Shown: positions 21,932-30,163 of the stretch, piece by piece
Numbering within the stretch: the first letter of the stretch is position 1
Layout of the letters: every line of letters begins with the position of its first letter
NCBI GenBank assembly: GCA_002007745.1
Contig: CP019882.1
Coordinates: 4,774,001-4,838,000, forward strand
DNA: 64,000 bases
Direction: 5' to 3'
DNA from: Mycolicibacterium litorale
GTDB taxonomy: Bacteria > Actinomycetota > Actinomycetes > Mycobacteriales > Mycobacteriaceae
The notes under the pieces: model-generated
What the model was told of the DNA's origin: nothing
Databases searched by the model: none
What the model saw: only the letters and a program-made list of their open reading frames with translations
Made by a program: the position numbers and the translations under genes

Positions 21932-22308
21932 GACGACCTCCTCGGCATCCAGAGCTGGCTCGGTAGCGACGTTGGGCGCCGGAGCTGGCTGCTCAGCGAC
22001 ATCGGACTGGGCGCGAACGCCCGGGATTTCATGCTCCACCTGCCACAACGAGCTGCATAGGAGGCACGCCAGTACGACTGGGGAGCGGTTCGGTCTCGAA
22101 ACGGTGATGCTATGGCGACATCACTGGCGACATCGGTAGCGCGATGGACCCGGCCGCCGGGCCACCGCCCGCCCCGGACCGGGGTGGGCGACTCGCACGT
22201 GTGCAGTGCCAGGCCGCTGATGATCACCGTCGATCATCTTAAACTTCCCTTAAGTTACTGCCAAGTTTTCGTTCGTAATGAGAAGCGCGTCACACCCGGG
22301 CGGCCCCG
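21932..22308. other. Intergenic region upstream of pks16 with AT-rich palindromes
   Basis: No convincing gene. It holds an inverted repeat GATGATC/GATCATC at 22219-22238 and an overlapping AACTT-CCCTT-AAGTT palindrome at 22242-22256. These sit in unusually AT-rich sequence for this genome and could be an operator or promoter for pks16, whose start is about 290 bp away. Confidence 0.4.
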
Positions 22309-22409
22309 GCGGGCAGGAGCGCAGCGACCCGGGAAACTAGCCTCAGCGGGCAGGAGCGCAGCGACCCGGGAAACTAGCCTCAGCGGGCAGGAGCGCAGCG
22401 ACCCGGGGA
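22309..22409. repeat. 37-bp tandem repeat, 2.7 copies, next to ispE stop
   Basis: Units at 22309-22345 and 22346-22382 are identical, and a third, shortened unit runs 22383-22409. Each begins GCGGGCAGGAGCGCAGCGAC and ends in ACTAGCCTCA. The array abuts the ispE stop codon. The core recurs inverted at 11234-11307 and, degraded, near 33150. Confidence 0.95.
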
Positions 22410-23354
22410 CTAACCCGGCACGATGCGCGCGCCGTGCACCGGACCCGAGGCGACCCGCACGGTGCGGCACACGTCCGCACCGGCCAGTTCGGTTCCCACG
22501 TCCACCGCGGCCGAGGCCGACTCGCACAGGAAGGCGCAGGTGGGCCCGGAGCCGGACACGATGCCGGCCAGCGCGCCGGCGTCGGTGCCGGCCCGCAGGG
22601 TTCGGCGTAGATCGGGATTGAGGCTCAGGGCGGCCGCCTGCAGGTCATTGCCCAGCAAAGGAGCCAGTTCGCGCGGATCGCCACCGGCCAGCGCCCCCAG
22701 CAGCGGCTCGGGGTCGGTCAGCCGCGACGGCGCGCCGTTCTCTCGAAGCCGGTCGATCTCCCGATACACCCCGGCCGTCGACAGCCCGCCCTTGCCGAAG
22801 GCCAGCACCCAGTGAAAAGTGCTGCGCGCCAACACTGTTGCCAGCTCCTCGCCACGGCCGGTACCCAGTGCGGTACCGCCGTGCAAGGCGAACGGGACAT
22901 CGCTACCGAGCTCCGCGGCCAGGGCGTGCAGATCACGCCGCGGCACACCCAGTTCCCATAAGTTGTTCATGGCGACCAGCACCGCCGCCGCGTCGGCACT
23001 GCCGCCGGCCATCCCGCCGGCCACCGGGATCGACTTCTCGATGGTGATCTCCACGTCCGGCGCGCGCCCGACATGCTCAGCCATCAATTCCGCCGCCTGC
23101 CAGGCGATGTTGCGCGAGTCGGCGGGCAGCTCGTCGGCACCCTCCCCCACCACCCGCAGCGACAGCACATCGGCGTTGCGCACGGTGACCTCGTCGACCA
23201 ATGACACGGCGTGAAAGACGGTGGTGAGTTCGTGGTAGCCGTCGTCGCGGCGGTCGCCGACCTCCAGGTAGAGATTGACCTTCCCCGGCACGCGAACCGT
23301 CACCGACCCGGTCGCGACCCATTCGGGGGCAATGGAACCGTTGGGCGGGGACAC
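22410..23354 (-). CDS. ispE: 4-diphosphocytidyl-2-C-methyl-D-erythritol kinase
   Basis: GHMP kinase of the MEP isoprenoid pathway. Visible are the N-terminal VRVPGKVNLYLEVG, the glycine-rich ATP loop PVAGGMAGGSADAAAVL, and the C-terminal GIVSGSGPTCAFL. GTG 23354 gives 314 residues; an internal GTG closer to TGSVTVRV is also possible, while the far longer open frame upstream runs antisense to the kinase gene and is not credible. It is last in the rpfB-ksgA-ispE order, but here a convergent kinase gene separates it from ksgA. Confidence 0.93.
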   Translation of the reverse strand: MSPPNGSIAPEWVATGSVTVRVPGKVNLYLEVGDRRDDGYHELTTVFHAVSLVDEVTVRNADVLSLRVVGEGADELPADSRNIAWQAAELMAEHVGRAPDVEITIEKSIPVAGGMAGGSADAAAVLVAMNNLWELGVPRRDLHALAAELGSDVPFALHGGTALGTGRGEELATVLARSTFHWVLAFGKGGLSTAGVYREIDRLRENGAPSRLTDPEPLLGALAGGDPRELAPLLGNDLQAAALSLNPDLRRTLRAGTDAGALAGIVSGSGPTCAFLCESASAAVDVGTELAGADVCRTVRVASGPVHGARIVPG

Positions 23355-23410
23355 CGCACGAGAGTATCGCGCCGCGGCGGATTCTCTCCTCGGCCGCGGC
23401 CGGGCGACTC

Positions 23411-23416
23411 TAGGGT
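23411..23416 (+). promoter_or_regulatory. -10 element for a leaderless kinase transcript
   Basis: TAGGGT lies at -12 to -7 relative to the GTG at 23423. This spacing implies that transcription starts on the start codon, as is common in mycobacteria. Confidence 0.5.
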
Positions 23417-23422
23417 CGAGTA

Positions 23423-24235
23423 GTGGCGCAACCCGGGCTGGCATTCGCCGGCTACACCGTCGAGGCCGAGCTGGGCCGCGGCGGTCAGGCAGCGGTGTAC
23501 CTGGCCCGCGGAAACCGGACACCTCCGGTGGTCGCGTTGAAGGTGCTCGACGAGCACCACCGCGACCCGGCCGGTGTCGCGCGCCTGGCCCGGGAATACC
23601 GGGTGGCTGGGCGCCTTGGGCACCGACACATCGTGCAGGTGTACGAGCATGGCCCGTACTGGATGACGATGCAGTACGTCGACGGCGGCAATGTGATGGG
23701 CTTGCCGTCCGTGGAGACCAAGCTTGCCGCGCTCGCCCAGATCGCCGACGCTCTCGACCACACACACCGCAGTGGTATCGTCCACGCCGACGTCAAGCCA
23801 ACGAATATTCTTGTCCACCAAGACTTTTCGCGTCACGGTAGCGCGCTGATCGACTTCGGGGTGGCGCATGTGCTGGCCGAGGACGTGTGGCACCGCCCCG
23901 CGGAGGTGGTGGCCTCACTGCCCTACGCGGCGCCCGAACTGCTGCAGGGGCGCCTGCCGCAAGCCGCCACCGACGAGTACGCCCTGGCCTGCACGGCGCT
24001 CGAACTGCTCACCGGCGCACCGCCGTTCGCCGCCGACCATCCGATGGCCCTGGTCGACGCTCACCTGCACCTGCCGCCGCCGGACGTGTCGCGGCAGATC
24101 CCCTGGCTGTCACGGTCGTTCGACCTGGTCCTGGCCAGAGCGATCGCCAAAGACCCGGACCGGCGATATCCGTCGTGCACCGAGCTGGTGCAGCACATCG
24201 CCGAGACGGTGCGTCGGACCGCTCAGAACACCTGA
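23423..24235 (+). CDS. Soluble serine/threonine protein kinase
   Basis: A 270-residue Hanks-type kinase domain without a membrane helix or sensor domain. Motifs in order: Gly-rich loop LGRGGQAAVYLA (last Gly replaced), VALKVL lysine, HADVKPTNIL catalytic loop, IDFGVAH (DFG), and YAAPELLQG (APE). The catalytic loop reads HAD instead of HRD, so it is a non-RD kinase that may not need activation-loop phosphorylation. It is inserted between ispE and ksgA, facing ksgA. This gene is not in the M. tuberculosis order as recalled. Its substrate is unknown. Confidence 0.9.
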   Translation: MAQPGLAFAGYTVEAELGRGGQAAVYLARGNRTPPVVALKVLDEHHRDPAGVARLAREYRVAGRLGHRHIVQVYEHGPYWMTMQYVDGGNVMGLPSVETKLAALAQIADALDHTHRSGIVHADVKPTNILVHQDFSRHGSALIDFGVAHVLAEDVWHRPAEVVASLPYAAPELLQGRLPQAATDEYALACTALELLTGAPPFAADHPMALVDAHLHLPPPDVSRQIPWLSRSFDLVLARAIAKDPDRRYPSCTELVQHIAETVRRTAQNT

Positions 24236-25136
24236 GCCGGGCGCGACGGCCCCTCGGAGGAGTCCGGCGTGGCAGTGAAGCCCCGGATCGCTGCAACAGC
24301 CGGACGAAGTCGGCGACCGTCAGCGTCTCACCGCGCCGGGCGGGGTCGATGCTGGCAGCCAACAACCGCTCAGCGGACTCGTTGCCCGATCCCGCCCATT
24401 CGAGGAAGGCGTTGCGGGCGGTCTTGCGTCGCTGCGCGAAGGCGATGTCGATCAGGTCGAAGACCTGCTGGCGGAAGCCCTCGTCGGCCGGCCACGGGGA
24501 CGTCTCGTAGCGGTCGATCCGGACCAGACCGGAGTACACCCGCGGGATCGGCCAGAACACCGTCGGCGACACCATGCCGTAACGGCGCACCTTGCCGAAG
24601 AACCGGACCTTGACACTGGGCACGCCGTAGTCCTTGCCGCCGGGCTCGGCGGCCAGGCGCTCGGCGACCTCGGCCTGCACCATCACCATCACGGTGCGGA
24701 TCGAGGGGAACTCGGCCAGCAAGTGCAGCAGGGCCGGCACCGCGATGTTGTACGGCAGGTTCGCCACGACGGCGGTCGGCTGCTCGGCGAGGTCGGAGCG
24801 CTCGAGGGCCAGGATGTCCTGGTTGAGGACGGTCAGCCGATGGATCTCGCTGTGCGAATGGTCGGCGACGGTCTTCGGCAGGCGCTGAGCCAACACCGGA
24901 TCGATTTCGATGGCGCTGACCGTCGCGCCGCGGTCGAGCAGCGCCAGCGTCAGCGAGCCCAGACCGGGGCCGACCTCGAGAACATGGTCGTGCTTGTTGA
25001 TGCCGGACGCGGAGACAATTCGACGCACGGTATTTGCGTCGTGCACAAAATTCTGACCCAGAGATTTACGCGGTTTGAAATCGAGCTCTTTGGCCAGATT
25101 TCTGATCTCGGTCCGCCCGAGGAGACGAATTGTCAC
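24223..25136 (-). CDS. ksgA: 16S rRNA (A1518/A1519) dimethyltransferase, C-terminal frame disturbed
   Basis: Dimethylates two adenines in helix 45 of 16S rRNA. SAM motifs are EVGPGLGSLT and NLPYNIAVP. GTG 25136 overlaps the rpfB stop. As read, the frame continues to 24009, giving a 375-residue protein whose last ~70 residues are Arg-rich antisense of the kinase gene. After LLQRSG at about 24288, adding one G to the GGGG run gives a natural C-terminus (PDSSEGPSRPAQVF) and a TGA at 24223-24225. That makes 304 residues, near the usual family length. The end given here is this restored end. Confidence 0.88.
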
Positions 25137-26254
25137 GATGCACCCCTACCACACACGGGCCACGCTCCCCAGCCTTGTCGTGAACGCGTAACTTCAGCAA
25201 TTGCTATTTGTTCTTCTCTGGTTGCCAGATCGGCACGGCCAGCATACCGCAGTCCGCCGTTTCTTTCCCAGGTGTTCTGATCGAATTGCACGCCACCGTA
25301 GTAGCCGTTGCCGGTATTGATCGCCCAGTTTCCGCCCGCTTCACACCTGGCAATGGCATCCCAGATGGGCCCGTTGAGCACTGGCGGCACCTCGGTCCCC
25401 GGCTTCGCGCCGACCCGCAGCACGGAGTCACGAGCCGGGATGACGACGGTGTTGGCAACCGGAAGCCGTCCGGTCTCCACCCCGTTGACCTTCGCGACAG
25501 CAAAAGTCACGTCCTGCACGCCGGGCGTTCCGGGGTCCTCGACGACCTGGCGGCTCATGTTCATCGTGGGATCTTCGATCCGCTGGGCCACCGGGACCAG
25601 CGGCACCCGCTCGGTGACCTTGTCGATCCGCATCCTGGTCACCTGGATCTGCATGCCGGCGATCACCGGGGAGTCTGCCGCCGGGACGACGGTGTCGGCC
25701 TGCTCCAACGGCACACCGGCGGCCGCCAGCAGGCCGGCGACGTTCGGTGCGGCCAGGTGAACGGTGCTGACCACCCCGCCGTCGTTGATCTGGACGGTCT
25801 TGGCGCTGACCACCGGCAGGGCCATCCCTTCCAGCGGCAGGCGGCTGCCGCGCGAGGCGGCGGCCGGGGCGGTATCGGTCATCCGCAGCTGGGCCAGGGC
25901 TTCGTCCACGGTCGACGCGGTGGTCCATACCTGCTTGGCGTTCTGGCCGTCCAGCGAGATCTGCAGTGGGCGGCTGCGCCGCAGCACGATCGTCTCCGCA
26001 TCGTGCACAGACTGGTCGGCACCCGGGAACAGATCGTCCCGGTCTCCGACGGAGTAGCCGTTCTCCTGGACGACGTCGATCACCCGCGATTTCATCGTGG
26101 TGACCTTGAGCTGGGTACCGTCGATGTTCAGCGTCACGGTCTTCTGCGAGATCACCGCCACCGCCCCCGCGCCCGCCAGCGTCAGCAGCAGGGCGGCGAC
26201 GACCAGACGGAGGATCGGTGATGGCGACTGGTGGAGCTTGGTCAACGCATTCAA
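25133..26254 (-). CDS. rpfB: Resuscitation-promoting factor RpfB
   Basis: Secreted/anchored muralytic factor that helps dormant cells resume growth. After an N-terminal membrane segment (ILRLVVAALLLTLAGAGAVAVI) come three DUF348 repeats (including TTMKSRVIDVVQENG and TASTVDEALAQL), a G5 domain (TERVPLVPVAQRIED...), and the Rpf lysozyme-like domain with catalytic E305 in CEAGGNWAINTGNGYYGG. TTG 26254 is chosen because an AGGAC motif lies upstream; homologues start close by. It is followed directly by ksgA. Confidence 0.93.
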   Translation of the reverse strand: MNALTKLHQSPSPILRLVVAALLLTLAGAGAVAVISQKTVTLNIDGTQLKVTTMKSRVIDVVQENGYSVGDRDDLFPGADQSVHDAETIVLRRSRPLQISLDGQNAKQVWTTASTVDEALAQLRMTDTAPAAASRGSRLPLEGMALPVVSAKTVQINDGGVVSTVHLAAPNVAGLLAAAGVPLEQADTVVPAADSPVIAGMQIQVTRMRIDKVTERVPLVPVAQRIEDPTMNMSRQVVEDPGTPGVQDVTFAVAKVNGVETGRLPVANTVVIPARDSVLRVGAKPGTEVPPVLNGPIWDAIARCEAGGNWAINTGNGYYGGVQFDQNTWERNGGLRYAGRADLATREEQIAIAEVTRSRQGWGAWPVCGRGAS

Positions 26255-26278
26255 GAGTGTCGGGTCCTGCCTCAGCAC

Positions 26279-26317
26279 TAAACAACAACAGGGGCCCTGA
26301 GATTCTCGGGAGCCCCC
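26279..26317 (-). terminator. Intrinsic terminator/attenuator in the rpfB leader
   Basis: Read on the minus strand, GGGGGCTCCCGAGA and TCTCAGGGCCCC form a long stem at 26291-26317. A U-rich tail (TGTTGTTGTTTAG, 26279-26290) follows, about 25 bases before the rpfB start. Published work reports an RNA switch with a terminator upstream of rpfB in M. tuberculosis; this hairpin is in the same position. The sensing region is not identifiable by eye. Confidence 0.75.
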
Positions 26318-26386
26318 TTTGATCACAAGACGGTAACGAACACGACTGTGGGCCGGCAACCCGGGGCGTCGGCTCTCAACAAGCCC

Positions 26387-27214
26387 TTAGAGACCGTAGA
26401 CGCGCCGGGCGGTCGCGGCGGACTGCTCGGCCACCAGCTCCGCCGGCCGGTTCACCACGTCGGCCAGGGCCCGAACGGTGTAGGGCAGGCAGTACGGCTC
26501 GTTGGGCGCTCCGCGGTACGGATGCGGCGTCAGGAACGGCGCATCGGTTTCCACCAGCAGTTGTTCGGGAGGAATCAGAGCGGCCGCTTCCCGCAGCTCA
26601 CGAGCATTCTTGAAGCTGACCGTGCCCGACAGGCTGAGCACCCAGCCCGCGTCGATGCAGACGCGGGCCATCGCCGGGCCCGACGAAAAGCAGTGGAAGA
26701 TCACCGTCTGCGGCGGCCCCTCGGCATGCAGTACGTCGAGCACCTCGGCATCGGCATCGCGGTTGTGGATCATCAGTGGCTTGCCGGTGCGCTTGGCCAG
26801 GTCGATGTGCCAGGCGAAAGATTCCCGTTGAGCCGACGGGTCGGCACACCCGTCGAGTTTGCCCGGCCAGTACAGGTCCATCCCGGTCTCGCCGATGGCA
26901 ACCACCCGCGGCTGTGCGGCCAGCCCTTCCAGCTCGGCGCGCGCGGACTCGGTCAGCGTGTCGGCGCGGGTCGGATGCAGGGCTACCGCGGCGTACACCC
27001 GCGGGTCCCAGGTGGCGGCCTCGGCCGCCCAGCGGGCCGCCCCGAGGTCGTCGGCGATCGTCACCACCGCTTCCACTCCGGCCGCACCGGCGCGGTCCAG
27101 GAGGGCACGAACGTCGGCGGCGTCGCGGGCGCCGCACGCATCGAGGTGGGTGTGCGCGTCGATCAGCGGGGACAACGGCTCTGGGAGCGGCGGCGCCGAA
27201 CGCTTGGAAGCCAC
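26387..27214 (-). CDS. tatD: TatD-family metal-dependent hydrolase
   Basis: TIM-barrel nuclease/hydrolase, 275 residues. Metal-site motifs are IDAHTHLD near the N-terminus, GETGMD, HNRDAD, FHCFSS and VETDAPFL. GTG 27214 is chosen because longer frames overlap metG, which starts 27 bases away on the opposite strand. It corresponds to Rv1008 upstream of rpfB. The physiological substrate is uncertain; TatD proteins have DNase activity in other bacteria. Confidence 0.92.
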   Translation of the reverse strand: MASKRSAPPLPEPLSPLIDAHTHLDACGARDAADVRALLDRAGAAGVEAVVTIADDLGAARWAAEAATWDPRVYAAVALHPTRADTLTESARAELEGLAAQPRVVAIGETGMDLYWPGKLDGCADPSAQRESFAWHIDLAKRTGKPLMIHNRDADAEVLDVLHAEGPPQTVIFHCFSSGPAMARVCIDAGWVLSLSGTVSFKNARELREAAALIPPEQLLVETDAPFLTPHPYRGAPNEPYCLPYTVRALADVVNRPAELVAEQSAATARRVYGL

Positions 27215-27240
27215 CGCAACACCATAAGGTGAGTGCTGAC

Positions 27241-28836
27241 ATGAGCACTCCATCCCCCGGCGCGGGGGCGCGCACCCCGGGCCGCACGCCGTTCTACATC
27301 ACCACCGCGATCGCGTACCCGAACGGTGCGCCGCACATCGGGCACGCCTACGAGTACATCGCCACCGACGCGATCGCCCGCTTCAAGCGGCTCGACGGCT
27401 TCGACGTGCGCTACCTCACCGGAACCGACGAGCACGGGCTCAAGATGGCGCAGACCGCCGCCGCCGAGGGCATCCCCACCGCCGATCTGGCGCGGCGCAA
27501 CTCCGACGCGTTCCAGGCGATGCAGGAGAAGCTCGGCGCCTCGTTCGACCGGTTCATCCGGACCACCGACGCCGACCACATCGACGCCTCGATCGAGATC
27601 TGGAAGCGGATGGACGCCGCGGGTGACATCTACCTGGACTCGTACTCCGGCTGGTACTCGGTGCGTGACGAACGCTTCTACACCGAGGACGAACTCGAGA
27701 CTCGCGCCGACGGCAACAAGTACTCCATCGAGACCGGAACCCCGGTGACGTGGACCGAGGAGCAGACCTACTTCTTCCGGCTGTCGGCCTACGCCGAGCG
27801 GCTGCTGGCCCACTACCAGGCCCACCCCGAGTTCATCGGTCCCGATGTCCGCCGCAACGAGGTGGTCAGCTTCGTCTCGGGCGGGCTACGCGACCTGTCG
27901 ATCTCGCGGACCACCTTCGACTGGGGTGTGCCCGTTCCCGGCCACCCCGACCACGTCATGTACGTGTGGGTCGACGCGCTGACCAACTACCTCACCGGTG
28001 CGGGCTTCCCCGACACCGACTCCGAGTCGTTCCGCAAGTACTGGCCCGCCGACCTGCACATGATCGGCAAGGACATCATCCGGTTCCACACCGTGTACTG
28101 GCCGGCGTTTCTGATGTCGGCGGGAATCGAGCTGCCGCGGCGGGTCTTCGTGCACGGCTTTCTGCTCAACAGCGGCGAGAAGATGAGCAAGTCGGTGGGC
28201 AACGTCGTGGACCCGTTCGCGTTGATCGACGCGTTCGGGCTCGACCAGGTGCGCTACTTCCTGCTGCGCGAGGTGCCGTTCGGGCAGGACGGCAGCTACA
28301 ACGAGGACGCCATCATCGGCCGCATCAACGCCGATCTGGCCAACGAGTTCGGCAATCTGGCGCAGCGCTCGCTGTCGATGGTGAACAAGAATCTCGATGG
28401 GCTGGTGCCGGAGCCGGGCGCCTTCACCGACGCCGACCGCGAACTGCTGACCCTCGCCGACGACCTGCTGCCCAAGGTGCGGGCGCATTTCGACGTCCCG
28501 GCCATGCATCTGGCGCTGGAGACGATCTGGGCGATGCTCGGCGCGGCCAACCGCTACTTCTCCGCCCAGGAGCCGTGGGTGCTGCGCAAGTCCGATGCGG
28601 CCGCTGACCAGGAGCGGTTCCGCACGGTCCTCTACGTGACGCTGGAGGTGGTACGGATCGCGGCGCTGCTGGTGCAGCCGGTGATGCCGACCTCGGCGGC
28701 CACACTGCTCGACCTGCTCGGACAGCCCGAATCGCAGCGCGAGTTCAGCGCGGCGGGAACCCGCATCGCGCCGGGCACGGCGCTGCCCGCGCCCAGCGGC
28801 GTCTTCCCGCGATACCAGTCCGCCGAGCAGACGTGA
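27241..28836 (+). CDS. metG: Methionyl-tRNA synthetase
   Basis: Class I aminoacyl-tRNA synthetase, 531 residues. The HIGH motif is H32-IGH35 in APHIGHAYEY, KMSKS is K314-S318, and the anticodon-binding helical domain follows. ATG 27241 gives the M. tuberculosis-like N-terminus and clears the divergent tatD gene. No C-terminal tRNA-binding extension is present. The last codons form the left arm of a nested hairpin that may terminate the transcript. Also called metS in mycobacteria. Confidence 0.97.
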   Translation: MSTPSPGAGARTPGRTPFYITTAIAYPNGAPHIGHAYEYIATDAIARFKRLDGFDVRYLTGTDEHGLKMAQTAAAEGIPTADLARRNSDAFQAMQEKLGASFDRFIRTTDADHIDASIEIWKRMDAAGDIYLDSYSGWYSVRDERFYTEDELETRADGNKYSIETGTPVTWTEEQTYFFRLSAYAERLLAHYQAHPEFIGPDVRRNEVVSFVSGGLRDLSISRTTFDWGVPVPGHPDHVMYVWVDALTNYLTGAGFPDTDSESFRKYWPADLHMIGKDIIRFHTVYWPAFLMSAGIELPRRVFVHGFLLNSGEKMSKSVGNVVDPFALIDAFGLDQVRYFLLREVPFGQDGSYNEDAIIGRINADLANEFGNLAQRSLSMVNKNLDGLVPEPGAFTDADRELLTLADDLLPKVRAHFDVPAMHLALETIWAMLGAANRYFSAQEPWVLRKSDAAADQERFRTVLYVTLEVVRIAALLVQPVMPTSAATLLDLLGQPESQREFSAAGTRIAPGTALPAPSGVFPRYQSAEQT

Positions 28837-28896
28837 AACCCCCTCGACACGCCGAGTTTCGGGCGTGTTCGCGTCTGCTCGCGGAGACTCCGCGAG
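28824..28896. terminator. Nested hairpins after metG
   Basis: CGAGCAGACG at 28824-28833, in the last metG codons, pairs with CGTCTGCTCG at 28872-28881. Inside it, ACACGCC pairs with GGCGTGT (28847-28868). A second stem, CTCGCGGAG/CTCCGCGAG with a one-base loop, overlaps the outer right arm at 28878-28896. The alternatives are mutually exclusive. Confidence 0.6.
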
Positions 28897-28913
28897 TGAC
28901 CCGCCTCACGTAA

Positions 28914-28940
28914 CGTCACAGTCGTAGCACCGCCGGTGTC
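28914..28940 (+). promoter_or_regulatory. ECF41-type promoter
   Basis: CGTCACA, exactly 16 bases, then TGTC. The published ECF41 promoter consensus, as recalled, is TGTCACA-N16-CGTC, so the element has 9 of 11 matching bases and exact spacing. It is upstream of the oxidoreductase gene whose partner encodes an ECF41 sigma factor, implying autoregulation. Confidence 0.7.
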
Positions 28941-28969
28941 TTGAGGTCGACAGGCTCAACCGACCTCAA
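28941..28969. repeat. Perfect 9-bp inverted repeat just after the ECF41 -10
   Basis: TTGAGGTCG and CGACCTCAA flank an 11-bp centre. The repeat lies between the promoter and the ribosome binding site, so it could be a repressor operator or a 5' UTR hairpin affecting translation. Confidence 0.7.
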
Positions 28970-28981
28970 AGGAGAGATGTG

Positions 28982-30163
28982 ATGACCGAGCAACGGACCC
29001 GGGTCGTGGTGGTCGGCGGCGGATACGCCGGCGTGATCGCCGCGAATCACCTGCGGCTGCGACCCGATGTGCAGATCACCCTGGTCAACCCACGCCCGGA
29101 ATTCGTCGAACGGATCCGGTTGCACCAACTGGTCACCGGCTCCGACGACGCGGTGGTCGCCTACACCGACATCCTCGGCGAGGGCATCCGGCTGGTCGTG
29201 GACGCCGTCACCCGGATCGACACCCAGGCGCGGAAGGTGGAGCTGTTCAACGGTTCTCCCGATGGTGAAGCCCTGCCCTACGACTACCTGATCTATGCGG
29301 TCGGCAGCGGGTCGGCCCACCCGACCGCTGTCGGTGCCGACGAGTTTGCCTATCCAATCGCCGACCTGGAGGAAGCACGCCGGCTGGCCGGCGCACTGGA
29401 CCAGGTGCACCACGGCGCGCCGGTATGCGTCGTCGGTGCCGGCCCGACCGGCATCGAGACCGCCGCCGAGCTCGCCGAGCAGGGCCGCACCGTGACGCTG
29501 GTCTGCGGCGCCGTCCTGGGCCCCTATCTGTCCACACCGGGACGACGGTCGGTGGCCAAGCGGCTGCGCAAGCTCGGCGTCGAGATCGTCGACGGACCGG
29601 GAGCCATGGTGAGCGCGGTGTCCGCCGACGCGGTGACCTTGCAGGACGGGCGGCAGCTGCCCAGTGCCGTGACGATCTGGACCGCCGGATTCGGGGTGCC
29701 CGACCTGGCGGCCAGGTCCGGCCTGCGCACCGACGCCATCGGCCGACTGCTCACCGACGAGACACTGACCAGCGTCGACGACGACCGGATCGTGGCTGCC
29801 GGAGACGCGGCGGCGCCGTCGGGTGACCCACTGCGGATGAGCTGCCAGGCGGCCATCCCATTGGGCGCGCAGGCCGCGAACACGGTGCTGGCCCGTATCG
29901 CCGGCACCACTCCGGCGGTGATCAACCAGGCCTTCACCGGACAGTGCATCAGCCTGGGCCGCGGCGGTGCAACCGTCCAGATCGCCCGCACCGACGACAC
30001 CCCGCTGCCGCTGTACGTCGGAGGACGGGCAGCGGCGACGATCAAGGAGGCAGTCTGCAAGGGGACGGTGAGCTTCCTGCGCCGGGAGGCCCGCAAGCCC
30101 GGCTCCTATTTCTGGCTCAAGGGCGGCAAGCGGCCGGAGCCGCAGGCGGTGGACGCCCCGTGA
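28982..30163 (+). CDS. FAD-dependent NDH-2-like oxidoreductase
   Basis: A 393-residue pyridine-nucleotide-disulfide/NDH-2 family flavoprotein. The first Rossmann motif VVVGGGYAGVIAANHL binds FAD; the second, VVGAGPTGIETAAELA, binds NAD(P)H; IVAAGDAAAP is the C-terminal FAD contact. ATG 28982 is chosen over the adjacent GTG because GGAGAG is five bases upstream. The last four bases overlap the sigma factor start (GTGA). Oxidoreductases of this kind are standard partners of ECF41 sigma factors, so it is the likely regulated target. Confidence 0.9.
   Translation: MTEQRTRVVVVGGGYAGVIAANHLRLRPDVQITLVNPRPEFVERIRLHQLVTGSDDAVVAYTDILGEGIRLVVDAVTRIDTQARKVELFNGSPDGEALPYDYLIYAVGSGSAHPTAVGADEFAYPIADLEEARRLAGALDQVHHGAPVCVVGAGPTGIETAAELAEQGRTVTLVCGAVLGPYLSTPGRRSVAKRLRKLGVEIVDGPGAMVSAVSADAVTLQDGRQLPSAVTIWTAGFGVPDLAARSGLRTDAIGRLLTDETLTSVDDDRIVAAGDAAAPSGDPLRMSCQAAIPLGAQAANTVLARIAGTTPAVINQAFTGQCISLGRGGATVQIARTDDTPLPLYVGGRAAATIKEAVCKGTVSFLRREARKPGSYFWLKGGKRPEPQAVDAP

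Noticed and set aside
22309..22409. CRISPR array
   Set aside because: The 37-bp units are directly tandem with no spacers.
28941..28969. A SoxR box upstream of the FAD oxidoreductase
   Set aside because: The half-sites TTGAGG/CCTCAA are present but in the opposite arrangement and too far apart for SoxR.
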